Positions 25,528 through 34,628 are shown, counted from the first letter of the stretch. The stretch is DNA of 64,000 nt from an uncultured Coprococcus sp. (GCA_934247115.1 CAKQIY010000004.1:1-64000), one strand, 5' to 3'. The notes: generated by a model not told the origin, from the letters alone. Numbers and translations are program-made.

Positions 25528-26139
25528 ATGAGTAAGAAGGACAGGCAGCAGGCCAGGAATATGAGTAATGTTCATGGGAAAACTGCAAATGCATATAGGC
25601 AGAAGGTGCTTGCAAAGCAGGCAGGACAGCTTGTGCAGGAGCTGGAAAAGGCCAGGCATGAGGCTGAGGAAAGCCAGGCAGATGGCATAATCAGACAAAA
25701 GGTAGTCAAAAGAAAAGGAACAAGGATCGCATACAGGACAGTCGGTATTGTGTTTGTCATCGTGGGAATCACAGTCATGTGGTGGGCCATGGGCGGACAT
25801 TACCGGATGGTCAAGGCGGCTGTGGCTGTGGCGGCCATGGCTTATGGATTCTACATGGTAAAGGCATCTTTTAGAAGCTCAGCATATGATATGACATACC
25901 TGTTTGGCCCTGATGTGGTGACGGTACTTCAGAAGAGGGGAAGTAAGGTGATCCCATATGGAAGTATAACCGGATATACAATGATAGAACCAGATCCGGA
26001 GATGAAGTATTATATCATCAAGATCGACAGAGGCAGAGAGAGCTACATAGTTCCATTTGCCGGTGCAAAGGGCAAATGCGATGCGGTATATAACATTCTC
26101 AGAGAGAAGGTAAGAACAGATGAAGAAGAAAATACTTGA
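25528..26139 (+). CDS. Two-helix membrane protein of unknown function
   Basis: The 203-residue protein has a basic, helical N-terminal region (1-68) rich in Gln, Lys and Glu, two membrane helices (about 70-90 and 95-115), and a C-terminal beta-rich domain of about 85 residues with FGPDVVTVLQKRGSKVIPYG that resembles PH-like membrane proteins. That resemblance is weak. A AAAGGT site precedes the start. Its end overlaps birA by 20 bp. Confidence 0.72.
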   Translation: MSKKDRQQARNMSNVHGKTANAYRQKVLAKQAGQLVQELEKARHEAEESQADGIIRQKVVKRKGTRIAYRTVGIVFVIVGITVMWWAMGGHYRMVKAAVAVAAMAYGFYMVKASFRSSAYDMTYLFGPDVVTVLQKRGSKVIPYGSITGYTMIEPDPEMKYYIIKIDRGRESYIVPFAGAKGKCDAVYNILREKVRTDEEENT

Positions 26140-27100
26140 TAAACTTCAGAGCAGTGATGGATATGTGTCAGGACAGGAGCTCTGTGAGCTGCTTGGAGTA
26201 TCCAGAACAGCGGTGTGGAAGAATATACAGGCGCTGAAGAATGATGGATATGTTATAGAGGGTGTGAATAACAAGGGTTACAGACTGGTAAGTGAGCCGG
26301 ATGTCATGTCTGAGGAGAAGATCTCAAAGTATCTTGAGACCAGCACATTTGCAAGGAAGCTGTATTATTATGACGAGACGGATTCAACAAACACCCGTGC
26401 CAAGATAGTCGGGGAGACCGAATGTGTGCATGGTGCCCTGTTTGTGGCAAATGAGCAGACAGCTGGTAAGGGCCGGAGAGGTCACAGCTGGAACTCGGAT
26501 AAGGGGACAACCATATCCATGTCGTATCTGCTCAAGCCGGATATAGATATATCCTGCGTGTCAAGGATAACTCTGGTGTCGGCGGTGGCGCTTGCAAGAG
26601 CGTTCAGCAAGGTTGAGGGCGTAAAGCCTCAGATCAAATGGCCGAATGATGTGTTGTCAGATGGCAAAAAGCTGGTGGGTATCCTCACGGAGATGAGTTC
26701 AGAGGGAACTGATATAAGCTATGTTGTGGTTGGAATAGGTATTAATGTATACAATCGCAGCTTCCCTGAGGACATAGCCGATAAGGCCACGTCGATATTG
26801 CTGGAGAATGGCAGAGGATGCGACAGGTCATGGTTTATAGCACAGGTGTCAAATGAATTTGAAAAGCTGTACGATGAATTTATACAGCATAAGGATCTGG
26901 GATTTCTCGTTGATGAGTACAATGGTTATCTTGTGAACAGAGATAAGCAGGTGTATGTTATAGAGGGGGATAAAAAGACCGAGTACACGGCGCTTGGACT
27001 TTCAAAGGATGGCGGTCTTCTGGTGAGGGATGCCGATGGAGAGGTCCATGATATAATATCCGGGGAAGTATCCGTGAGAGGAATATATGGATATGTGTAA
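26120..27100 (+). CDS. birA: Biotin--[acetyl-CoA-carboxylase] ligase and biotin repressor
   Basis: The 326-residue protein has an N-terminal winged helix (1-60, with VSGQELCELLGVSRTAVWKN), then the ligase domain. The ATP/biotin loop GKGRRGHSWNS is near residue 115, followed by KWPNDVLSDGKKLVGILTE near 175. The C-terminal SH3-like domain is present (about 275-326). It joins biotin to carrier proteins, and the HTH indicates a bifunctional repressor. It overlaps the preceding membrane protein gene by 20 bp. Confidence 0.95.
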   Translation: MKKKILDKLQSSDGYVSGQELCELLGVSRTAVWKNIQALKNDGYVIEGVNNKGYRLVSEPDVMSEEKISKYLETSTFARKLYYYDETDSTNTRAKIVGETECVHGALFVANEQTAGKGRRGHSWNSDKGTTISMSYLLKPDIDISCVSRITLVSAVALARAFSKVEGVKPQIKWPNDVLSDGKKLVGILTEMSSEGTDISYVVVGIGINVYNRSFPEDIADKATSILLENGRGCDRSWFIAQVSNEFEKLYDEFIQHKDLGFLVDEYNGYLVNRDKQVYVIEGDKKTEYTALGLSKDGGLLVRDADGEVHDIISGEVSVRGIYGYV

Positions 27101-27263
27101 GGCTGATAAAAATAACTGATCAAGAATATGACGATCGGACTTGAGATAATTAATAATTGGCATGTATAGTTCAAAAAAACTAGAAATATAGCCACTTATA
27201 GTTTATAATCGGCAGTGAGTATATAACCAAACTTAGAAAACACAAAGATGGAGGACATAAAAC

Positions 27264-28472
27264 ATGGAAAAGATTCAGATGACTACACCACTTGTAGAGA
27301 TGGATGGAGATGAGATGACCAGAATTCTCTGGCAGTATATCAAGGATGAGCTTATTTATCCATTTATCGATCTCAAGTCAGAGTACTATGACCTTGGACT
27401 TGTACATAGAAACGAGACAGATGACAAGGTAACATTTGACTCAGCATACGCAACACAGAAGTATGGTGTAGCTGTAAAGTGTGCTACAATCACACCTAAT
27501 GCAGCAAGAGTTAAGGAGTACAATCTCAAGGAGATGTGGAAGAGTCCTAACGGAACCATCAGAGCGATCCTTGATGGTACAGTGTTCAGAGCACCTATCG
27601 TAGTAAAGGGAATCGAGCCATGTGTTAAGAACTGGAAGAAGCCTATCACCATCGCAAGACATGCATATGGTGATGTATACAAGAGTGTAGAGATCGATGT
27701 TCCGGGTCCTGGAACTGCAGAGCTTGTATTCACAGGTGATGACGGACAGGTTATAAAGGAGACTATCCATAAGTTTGATGGCCCTGGTGTTCTTCAGGGA
27801 CAGCATAACGTGGACAAGTCAATTGCAAGCTTTGCAAGAAGCTGTTTTAAGTACGCACTTGATACCAAGCAGACACTCTGGTTTGCAACAAAGGATACCA
27901 TATCAAAGAAGTATGACCATACATTCAAGGATATCTTCCAGGAAATATTCGATGCAGAGTATAAGGAGCAGTTCGATGCAGCAGGTATTGAGTACTTCTA
28001 CACACTTATAGATGATGCGGTTGCCCGTGTTATGAAGAGCGAGGGCGGTTACATCTGGGCATGTAAGAATTATGATGGAGATGTAATGAGTGATATGATC
28101 TCATCAGCATTTGGTTCGCTTGCCATGATGACATCAGTTCTCGTATCCCCTGATGGAAAGTATGAGTACGAGGCAGCACACGGAACAGTTATGAGACATT
28201 ACTACAAGCACCTTGCAGGCGAGGAGACATCAACTAACTCAGTTGCAACTATCTTCGCATGGTCAGGAGCACTCAGAAAGCGTGGAGAGCTTGATGGAAT
28301 CCAGGCACTTCAGGATTTTGCAGACAAGCTTGAGGCTGCAACCATCAAGACCATAGAAGATGGCAAGATGACAAAGGATCTGGCTCTCATTACAACTCTC
28401 GAGAACCCAACAGTCCTCAACAGTGAGAACTTCATCAAGGCTATCAGAGAGACTCTTGAGGGAATGCTCTAA
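27264..28472 (+). CDS. icd: NADP-dependent isocitrate dehydrogenase (402 residues)
   Basis: The 402-residue enzyme is of the homodimeric type found in eukaryotes and some bacteria, beginning with TTPLVEMDGDEMTRILW. It has KSPNGTIRAILDGTVFR with substrate-binding residues near residue 94-110, KTIEDGKMTKDLA at the C-terminus and an EAAHGTVMRHYYKHLAG loop near 305 for NADP. It oxidises isocitrate to 2-oxoglutarate, which also feeds the glutamate synthase encoded later in the window. The sequence is strongly codon-biased, as in a highly expressed gene. TGGAGGAC precedes the ATG. Confidence 0.95.
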   Translation: MEKIQMTTPLVEMDGDEMTRILWQYIKDELIYPFIDLKSEYYDLGLVHRNETDDKVTFDSAYATQKYGVAVKCATITPNAARVKEYNLKEMWKSPNGTIRAILDGTVFRAPIVVKGIEPCVKNWKKPITIARHAYGDVYKSVEIDVPGPGTAELVFTGDDGQVIKETIHKFDGPGVLQGQHNVDKSIASFARSCFKYALDTKQTLWFATKDTISKKYDHTFKDIFQEIFDAEYKEQFDAAGIEYFYTLIDDAVARVMKSEGGYIWACKNYDGDVMSDMISSAFGSLAMMTSVLVSPDGKYEYEAAHGTVMRHYYKHLAGEETSTNSVATIFAWSGALRKRGELDGIQALQDFADKLEAATIKTIEDGKMTKDLALITTLENPTVLNSENFIKAIRETLEGML

Positions 28473-28519
28473 GAATGAAATTGTGTAACGGGCTGATTAC
28501 AGACGTTGCTTTTAACGGG

Positions 28520-28563
28520 ATATCACCTTTATTCATACAAATGGATAAAGGTGATATTTTTTT
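28520..28563 (+). terminator. Terminator of icd
   Basis: ATATCACCTTTATTCAT and ATGGATAAAGGTGATAT pair across four bases, followed by seven T residues. Confidence 0.93.
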
Positions 28564-28669
28564 ATGCCATTGTGTAAAATGTGGCATTGGGTTAAAATAG
28601 CTTATATAGCATGCATATGGTAGTTTGTCTATCTGAGTGTAGCGTATAAGATAATGAGGAGTTGCATTT

Positions 28670-29053
28670 ATGAGAATTGAGCATGTTGCTATGTATGTGA
28701 ATGATCTTGAAGCTGCGAAGAATTTTTTTGAGAAATATCTGGGAGCATCAGCAAATGAGGGATATCATAATAAAACGACGGACTTCCGTTCATATTTTCT
28801 CACATTTGATGATGGCGCAAGGCTTGAGATAATGAACAGGCCGGGAATGGATGATCCTGAAAAGACACTTAACAGAACAGGATTGATACATATAGCGTTC
28901 AGTGTGGGAAGCAAAGAAAAGGTGGATGAGCTTACCAGACAGCTTGCGGAGGATGGCTACGAGGTGACAAGCGGGCCGAGGACGACAGGCGATGGATACT
29001 ATGAGAGCTGTGTGGTCTGCATAGAGGATAATCAGATAGAGATAACGGTATAG
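28670..29053 (+). CDS. VOC family protein (glyoxalase/lyase fold)
   Basis: The 127-residue protein has the paired beta-alpha-beta-beta-beta units of the VOC fold. His4 in IEHVAMYVNDLEAAKNFFEKY, Glu at LEIM, a second His in HIAFSVGS and a final Glu in NQIEITV match the usual metal ligands. Members include glyoxalase I, dioxygenases and resistance proteins, so the substrate is not set. AGGAG precedes the ATG. It starts a run with the nitroreductase gene 13 bp downstream. Confidence 0.9.
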   Translation: MRIEHVAMYVNDLEAAKNFFEKYLGASANEGYHNKTTDFRSYFLTFDDGARLEIMNRPGMDDPEKTLNRTGLIHIAFSVGSKEKVDELTRQLAEDGYEVTSGPRTTGDGYYESCVVCIEDNQIEITV

Positions 29054-29066
29054 GAGGTATAAGATA

Positions 29067-29600
29067 ATGAATAATCAGGTGTTAGAGGTAATAAAAAAGA
29101 GAAGCTCGGCGAGAGCATACAGTGATGAAGATGTCACGAAGGAACAGCTTGAGAAGGTCATCGAGGCTGGACTTCAGGGACCTACAGGTATGAATAAGAA
29201 AGAGATACATTTTACAGTTGTCAAGGGGGATGCTCCAATTCTGGAAGAGCTTGATGCGGAAAAGAGGGCACTTCGCGGACAGGATAAGCAGCCACACAAT
29301 TTTTATTATGAGGCCCCGGTACTCATATTCTTAAGTGCTGAGGATGATTTCAAGTGGAGCAAGGTGGATGCCGGAATCGCAGTTCAGAACATGGCTATAG
29401 CGGCAGAGAGTATGGGACTTGGAAATCTGATAATCGGCTGCGTGTATGATGCACTTCACGGGGAGAAAAAAGCATATTTTGACAAGGCGCTTGCAATACC
29501 GGAGGGATATTCATTCCAGATAGCACTTGCCGTTGGACACAAGACTGATAACAAGACACCACATGATTATGATGTTGCTGCGCAGGTAAGTTATCTGTAG
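29067..29600 (+). CDS. Nitroreductase family protein
   Basis: The 177-residue flavoprotein has the family's start VIKKRSSARAYSDEDVTKE with FMN phosphate-binding Arg and Ser residues, then GLQGPTGMNKKEI, and MGLGNLIIGCV in the later FMN-binding segment. NAD(P)H-dependent reduction of nitro or quinone compounds is typical. AGGAGGTAT precedes the start. The length is typical of the family's short members. Confidence 0.92.
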   Translation: MNNQVLEVIKKRSSARAYSDEDVTKEQLEKVIEAGLQGPTGMNKKEIHFTVVKGDAPILEELDAEKRALRGQDKQPHNFYYEAPVLIFLSAEDDFKWSKVDAGIAVQNMAIAAESMGLGNLIIGCVYDALHGEKKAYFDKALAIPEGYSFQIALAVGHKTDNKTPHDYDVAAQVSYL

Positions 29601-29623
29601 TATATATGGGGAGGATATTGCGT

Positions 29624-30685
29624 ATGGGAAAACTTGTAATGGGGTATTGGGACTGCCCTTATTGTAGTACGAAGCATATAGAAGGAACGAAGCGTGAGTG
29701 TCCGTCCTGCGGAAAGCCGAGGGGACAGGAAGTTAAGTTCTATATGGATGGAGTGCGGTATTTGTCCGCGGAGGAGAGTCAGACAAAGGGAAAAGGTGCC
29801 GACTGGTTATGTGATCATTGTGGCAATTACAATTCAGCTCTTAACACACGGTGCAGCAGCTGCGGTGCTGAACGAGGTGCAAAGGATAAGGCGTATTTTG
29901 ACGTCAGGAAAGAGCAGGACGCAAGGAATGCCAGAAATGCATCCGGTACAGGAATGGCTGCCGGCGGACAAAACGGAGGCCAGGGCAATCGAAAAGGTGG
30001 ACATTCATTTGGAGCATGGAAGATAGTGCTGATCGGCATGCTTGTGATAGCGGCTATAATCGGACTTACGGCGATCATAGCCATGCCAAAGAAGAGGACA
30101 GTCACAGTCAAGGATATGACATGGAAGACCAGTGTTGATGTGGAGAAATATCTCCTGTGTGATGAAGACGACTGGGAACTCCCCGAGGGTGCCACGCTAA
30201 AGACCACGAAACAAGAGGTGCACCATACTGAACAGGAATATGTTGGTGAGCGTGAGGAGACCTATGATTCATATGAGGTGATAGGTTCCCATGTGGAGTA
30301 CAGCTATGAGGATAATGGAGATGGAACCTTCTCTGAAGTTGCAAATGATGTGGACGATTATGGATATGTGACGAGAACGAGGTCTGTTCCGGTGTACAGA
30401 GATAAGCCTATATACAAGACGAAGTATTATTATACAATATGGCGGTGGAAGTACGACAGGACGGAGACCGCCGAGGGCGGTGGAAAGACACCGGAATACC
30501 CAGATCCCCAGCTCACAGACAAGGAGAGGCTAGGGGAAAAATCAGTTGAATATGAAGTCACATGTGAAGTGAAGGATAAGGAAAAGACATATAAAGTTGA
30601 AAAGTCTATATATGACAAACTTGACATAGGTGAGACATATAAAGTCAAGGCTGACTCTGAGGAGATAGTGAGTATCATAGAGTAG
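29624..30685 (+). CDS. Zinc-ribbon membrane protein with two RanBP2-like fingers
   Basis: The product is 353 residues from the ATG at 29624, chosen because GGGGAGG lies at 29607-29613. Two four-Cys fingers lie near residues 8-27 (WDCPYC...CPSCGK) and near 53-74 (WLCDHCGNYN...CSSCGAER), both of the RanBP2 type with W-x-C-x2-C spacing. A Gly-rich linker and a membrane helix (about 128-150) follow. The remaining 200 residues are Tyr/Glu-rich and predicted outside. The fingers would face the cytoplasm. RanBP2 fingers in other proteins bind RNA or ubiquitin-like partners, but a role here is not known. Confidence 0.75.
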   Translation: MGKLVMGYWDCPYCSTKHIEGTKRECPSCGKPRGQEVKFYMDGVRYLSAEESQTKGKGADWLCDHCGNYNSALNTRCSSCGAERGAKDKAYFDVRKEQDARNARNASGTGMAAGGQNGGQGNRKGGHSFGAWKIVLIGMLVIAAIIGLTAIIAMPKKRTVTVKDMTWKTSVDVEKYLLCDEDDWELPEGATLKTTKQEVHHTEQEYVGEREETYDSYEVIGSHVEYSYEDNGDGTFSEVANDVDDYGYVTRTRSVPVYRDKPIYKTKYYYTIWRWKYDRTETAEGGGKTPEYPDPQLTDKERLGEKSVEYEVTCEVKDKEKTYKVEKSIYDKLDIGETYKVKADSEEIVSIIE

Positions 30686-30760
30686 AGACTTAAGAACACG
30701 GAGGCGGGCAAAATAAGGCATATGGTTGATCCTGAGAGACCATTCTGACCTGCCTGGTTC

Positions 30761-30818
30761 ATCCCCGGATGGATAAGACATAGTGAAAATTATGTCGAAT
30801 CTGTTCGGGGATTTTTTT
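30761..30818 (+). terminator. Terminator after the zinc-ribbon gene
   Basis: ATCCCCG (30761-30767) pairs with CGGGGAT (30806-30812), with inner pairing GACATA/TATGTC, followed by seven T residues. Confidence 0.85.
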
Positions 30819-30889
30819 ATTATAACGAATATGCGGGAAGTCTGTTGAATACTATGTATTTGAGACGAAATAGTTAAGGCGGACATTGA

Positions 30890-32431
30890 ATGAGAGGTAA
30901 CCATGATAATGGGATGTGCTTTCAGACTATGCAGCTCATAGCAGTTATAGTGGCGATGGTTTTTGTGCTTTGCGCGACGGCGGGAACTATAGGAGCTTTT
31001 GCGAAGCCGGATGATGGAAGTTATGTGCTGCAGGACAGAACCACCACAGAATTGATGGGGGACTTTGGTGTGATATGTTTTGACACTCTGTATGCGCAGA
31101 CACATCTTCACAGCAATTTTATTACAAAGACACTCAGTGCAAATTCCAACTCGGGACTCAGAAATTCGTATGGAGTATATGAGGAATTCTACTTTGAAAA
31201 TGCGGAACGGATGTGTGGCTGTGTGTCGGATGCAGGAACTGATATGCTTTATACAGGTGCGGAAGTCAGGAGAGCAGATGGTGGTGAAATATATATCCGC
31301 ATGAATGATGGCTCCGAGACAAAGCTTGACAGTCCGGCAAATGTCAGAACCGATGCAGAAATTGCAGAGGATGGTGAATATTCTAAATATGCAGATATGG
31401 AAGATATACAGAGAAAGTTTATTGACTATAGTCAGAAACTTCGGACTTATTCAGATACAGAAGGTACCGTGATTGTTGACATCACTGATGATATGAATAA
31501 TAGAAGTGTGTCAGTGAACGGCAGTGGGCTGCACGTGGTGTCTATGGATTACAGTCAGCTTTCTGCAAGTACCAACCCGATATATTTTGAATTCCCGGAT
31601 TATGATGGTGACACAGTATTGCTCATGAATATTGATCTGGCAGGTATTCAGGATGCTGTTCTGGGCGATCTGATACTCGGAAGCAAGAGCGATGCAAAGG
31701 CAAATGAAAATAGCAATTATTATAATGCCTACAACAGAATGTACTTTAATTTTTATGACAGTTCAGCATCTGATGGACAATTCAGTGGCAGTATATCATT
31801 TGTGGGCAGGGGCTTTGGAACCGTGATAGCACCGGAGGCGGCAGTAAATCTCGGACACAACTGGGATGGTTGTGTGGTGAGTGAAGTATTCTCAAATGGC
31901 GGAGAGTTTCACAGAGTACCGGGAACTGATTTCCCAGATGAGGAGCCGACGACAGAGGGTACCACCACTGAGGATACAACGACCGAGGATACCACCACGG
32001 AAGATACCACCACGGAAGATACCACCACGGAAGATACCACGACAGAAGATACGACGACGGAAGATACGACAACCGAGAACACGACCACGGAGAACACAAC
32101 AACAGAGGATACCACAACAGAGAACACAACAACAGAAGATACCACCACGGAAGACACCACGACAGAGGATACCACAACAGAAGATGCCACAACGGAAGAC
32201 ACCACAACAGAGCACAGCACAACAGGGACTACCACAGAGCTGACGACTACAGAACACACCACATGGAGTACAACAGGCACAACAAACACCATGACAACAA
32301 CACGTAACACGCCTCCGGGCAGACATCCAGATACAGGTGATCGTCTGCCTGTAAAAGAAACGGCAGTTGTGGTCATTCTGGCTCTTATGGGAAGTGTAGG
32401 GATATTAATATATAAAAAAATAAGAAAGTAG
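30890..32431 (+). CDS. Surface protein with Thr/Glu repeat stalk and sortase-type anchor
   Basis: The 513-residue protein has a signal helix (about 14-38), a globular outer domain (about 40-345) that resembles the choice-of-anchor A type with its FVGRGFGTVIAPEAAVNL and a later Asn/Asp-rich region, then 17 five-residue TTTE(D/N) repeats (residues 358-442). After a Thr-rich linker come PDTG (480-483), a hydrophobic helix (about 492-509) and a basic KKIRK end, the layout of a sortase substrate. It would be covalently attached to peptidoglycan. No sortase gene is in the window. The start ATG at 30890 lacks a strong site, so a slightly different start is possible. Confidence 0.8.
   Translation: MRGNHDNGMCFQTMQLIAVIVAMVFVLCATAGTIGAFAKPDDGSYVLQDRTTTELMGDFGVICFDTLYAQTHLHSNFITKTLSANSNSGLRNSYGVYEEFYFENAERMCGCVSDAGTDMLYTGAEVRRADGGEIYIRMNDGSETKLDSPANVRTDAEIAEDGEYSKYADMEDIQRKFIDYSQKLRTYSDTEGTVIVDITDDMNNRSVSVNGSGLHVVSMDYSQLSASTNPIYFEFPDYDGDTVLLMNIDLAGIQDAVLGDLILGSKSDAKANENSNYYNAYNRMYFNFYDSSASDGQFSGSISFVGRGFGTVIAPEAAVNLGHNWDGCVVSEVFSNGGEFHRVPGTDFPDEEPTTEGTTTEDTTTEDTTTEDTTTEDTTTEDTTTEDTTTEDTTTENTTTENTTTEDTTTENTTTEDTTTEDTTTEDTTTEDATTEDTTTEHSTTGTTTELTTTEHTTWSTTGTTNTMTTTRNTPPGRHPDTGDRLPVKETAVVVILALMGSVGILIYKKIRK
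31961..32215 (+). repeat. 15-bp tandem repeat, 17 units, coding TTTE(D/N)
   Basis: Seventeen in-frame 15-bp units each encode Thr-Thr-Thr-Glu-Asp, with Asn in units 8, 9 and 11, one Ala substitution in unit 16 and a final His. Synonymous differences accumulate mainly in the Thr codons. Other reading frames stay open through the repeat, producing artefactual open frames on both strands. Confidence 0.95.
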
Positions 32432-32457
32432 ACATATTCTATTGAAATAGGACATAG

Positions 32458-32607
32458 AGCTGGGCTACAGCGCTTGGTCGTGTTCAGGAGATAGTCAGGC
32501 TTAGCAGACGCTTCAACAGAAGTGATGATGAGATAATTCAGATTCTTACAGAAGAGGCAGGGCTTGACGAAAATCAGGCTAGGGAGACATTGGTAAAATA
32601 CAGTTAG
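32458..32607 (+). pseudogene. Possible gene remnant without a start codon
   Basis: Fifty codons in one frame give a helical, coding-like peptide containing QEIVRLSRRFNRSDDEIIQI and then LTEEAGLDENQARE, ending at TAG (32605-32607). The frame has no ATG, GTG or suitable TTG with a ribosome site. The style resembles the C-terminal end of Rpn/PD-(D/E)XK-type proteins that are often found in pieces in this group. The identity is uncertain and the stretch could be chance. Confidence 0.35.
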
Positions 32608-32637
32608 TACTGTATATAATTTAAATAGAGTTACAGC

Positions 32638-32675
32638 AACCGCCATGTATCACACTACATGGCGGTTTATTTTTG
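32638..32675 (+). terminator. Terminator before the gatCAB leader
   Basis: AACCGCCATGTA (32638-32649) pairs perfectly with TACATGGCGGTT (32656-32667), followed by TATTTTTG. Confidence 0.85.
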
Positions 32676-32768
32676 TATGATGCGGGTAAAACCGCCCATA
32701 GTCTTGCATAATATCCCGTGATGTGATATATTTTAGAGGAATTTTGTGGTACAAAATACCATGGAGGG

Positions 32769-32825
32769 AGAATGTGTTTACATTATTTGACACAGAATAA
32801 TAAGAAGGCACATTCTTTATTTTTG
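32769..32825 (+). promoter_or_regulatory. Terminator-like hairpin in the gatC leader
   Basis: AGAATGTG (32769-32776) pairs with CACATTCT (32809-32816), and inside it ATTATT pairs with AATAAT. TTATTTTTG follows. It ends 27 bp before gatC. No T-box core is visible. It could be an attenuator of gatCAB or part of the upstream transcript end. Confidence 0.5.
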
Positions 32826-32851
32826 CTCATATAAGATAGGAGAACAAGAAC

Positions 32852-33139
32852 ATGACGATAACTGATGAGACAATTGATTATGTTGGAATCCTTGCAAAGC
32901 TTGAGCTCTCCCCGGAGGAGAAGGAGCAGGCAAAGAAGGATATGTCAGACATGCTTGATTATGTCAGCAAACTGAATGAACTTAATACAGATGGTGTGGA
33001 GGCTATGAGCCATACATTCCCATACAACAATGTGTTCCGTGAGGACGTTGTCGTAAATGGAGACGACAGAGAGAATATGCTGAAGAATGCGCCTGAGCAG
33101 AAGGACGGATGCTACAAGGTGCCAAAGACATTTGACTAG
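32852..33139 (+). CDS. gatC: Asp/Glu-tRNA(Asn/Gln) amidotransferase subunit C
   Basis: The 95-residue protein has the GatC pattern: an N-terminal helix with TIDYVGILAKLELSPEE, then MLDYVSKLNELNTDGVEAMSH, and a C-terminal KDGCYKVPKTFD. It bridges and stabilises GatA and GatB. TAGGAG lies upstream of the ATG. It is the first gene of gatCAB, followed by GatA 13 bp later. Confidence 0.95.
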   Translation: MTITDETIDYVGILAKLELSPEEKEQAKKDMSDMLDYVSKLNELNTDGVEAMSHTFPYNNVFREDVVVNGDDRENMLKNAPEQKDGCYKVPKTFD

Positions 33140-33152
33140 GAGGTAGGCTGAA

Positions 33153-34625
33153 GTGAATTTAATGGGTATGACAGCTGTAGAGCTGGGAAAAGCTATTAAA
33201 GACGGACAGGTAAGCGTAGTTGAAGCGACACAGGCCTGTCTTGACAGCATCGAGGCGTGCGAGAAGGATTACAATAGTTTTGTCACGGTTGATCGTGAGG
33301 GAGCGCTTGCCCAGGCCGAGGAAGTGCAGAAGAAGATAGATGCAGGAGAGCTTAGCGGTCCTCTTGCAGGCGTTCCAATAGCAATAAAGGATAATATGTG
33401 CCAGGAGGGTGTGCAGACAAGCTGTTCATCAAAGATTCTGTCAAATTTTGTCCCAACATATACTGCTGAGGCTGTTGTGAAGCTTCAGGAGGCAGGAGCA
33501 GTCATAGTTGGACATACTAACATGGATGAGTTTGCCATGGGAAGTACAACGGAGACATCATATTTCGGAGAGACAAAAAATCCGTGGGATACAGATAGAG
33601 TGCCAGGCGGTTCATCAGGTGGATCAGCGGCAGCAGTTGCCGGTGAGGAGGTACCATGCGCCCTCGGTTCAGATACCGGTGGATCCATCAGACAGCCGGC
33701 TTCATTCTGCGGTGTTACCGGAATCAAGCCGACCTATGGAAGAGTGTCAAGATACGGACTTATAGCATATGGTTCATCACTTGACCAGATCGGACCTTTG
33801 GCGAAGAATGTTGAGGACTGTGCAACGATACTTGAGATCATATCACAGTATGACAAGAAGGACTCAACATCAGTGAACAGGGATGACAATGATTTCACAA
33901 GTGCACTTGTGGATGATGTGAAGGGACTTAAGATTGGACTTCCAAGAGATTATTTCACAGAGGGACTTGAGCCTGAGATTAAGGATGCCGTATATGGTGT
34001 AGCTGAGGCTCTTAAGGCAAAGGGGGCTATAGTTGAGGAGTTTGATCTCGGTATGGTTGAGTATGCTATCCCTGCGTACTATATTATAGCATCAGCAGAG
34101 GCAAGCTCTAATCTTGAGAGATTTGACGGAGTAAAGTACGGCTACAGAACATCAGAGTATACAGATCTCCACAACATGTACAAGAAGAGCCGTTCGGAGG
34201 GATTTGGCCCTGAGGTAAAGAGAAGAATCATGCTCGGTTCATTTGTACTGAGTTCCGGATATTATGATGCATATTACGTAAAGGCCCTCAAGGCAAAGGC
34301 TCTCATCAAACAGGCATATGACAAGGCGTTTGAGAAGTATGATATCATCCTCGGACCTGTTGCGCCTACAACAGCACTTAAGATGGGAGAGTCACTCTCG
34401 GATCCTATCAAGATGTATCTGGGCGATGTGTACACTGTTCCTGTAAATCTTGCAGGACTTCCGGGAATATCACTTCCATGTGGAACTGACAAGAATGGAA
34501 TGCCTATAGGTGTGCAGATGGTTGGAGATGCATTTGACGAAAAGACCATTATCAGGGCAGCGTATGCATTTGAGCAGACTAGAGAGTACAAGAGACCTGC
34601 ACAGGTTTCAGAAAGGGGGCTGTAA
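33153..34625 (+). CDS. gatA: Asp/Glu-tRNA(Asn/Gln) amidotransferase subunit A
   Basis: The 490-residue amidase has the Ser-cisSer-Lys triad signature: the Lys in GVPIAIKDNM near residue 78, GGSSGGSAAAVA near 152 and GSDTGGSIRQPASFCG near 173. It releases ammonia from glutamine for GatB. The start is the GTG at 33153, because AGGAGG at 33138-33143 is correctly spaced to it; the next ATG at 33162 would be too far away. Confidence 0.96.
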   Translation: MNLMGMTAVELGKAIKDGQVSVVEATQACLDSIEACEKDYNSFVTVDREGALAQAEEVQKKIDAGELSGPLAGVPIAIKDNMCQEGVQTSCSSKILSNFVPTYTAEAVVKLQEAGAVIVGHTNMDEFAMGSTTETSYFGETKNPWDTDRVPGGSSGGSAAAVAGEEVPCALGSDTGGSIRQPASFCGVTGIKPTYGRVSRYGLIAYGSSLDQIGPLAKNVEDCATILEIISQYDKKDSTSVNRDDNDFTSALVDDVKGLKIGLPRDYFTEGLEPEIKDAVYGVAEALKAKGAIVEEFDLGMVEYAIPAYYIIASAEASSNLERFDGVKYGYRTSEYTDLHNMYKKSRSEGFGPEVKRRIMLGSFVLSSGYYDAYYVKALKAKALIKQAYDKAFEKYDIILGPVAPTTALKMGESLSDPIKMYLGDVYTVPVNLAGLPGISLPCGTDKNGMPIGVQMVGDAFDEKTIIRAAYAFEQTREYKRPAQVSERGL

Positions 34626-34628
34626 GAG

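Noticed and set aside
31909..32646. Long open frames on the minus strand (VVVSS-type repeat) and in other plus frames across the surface-protein repeat
   Set aside because: They arise because the 15-bp repeat has no stop codon in any frame; they lack ribosome sites and have absurd composition.
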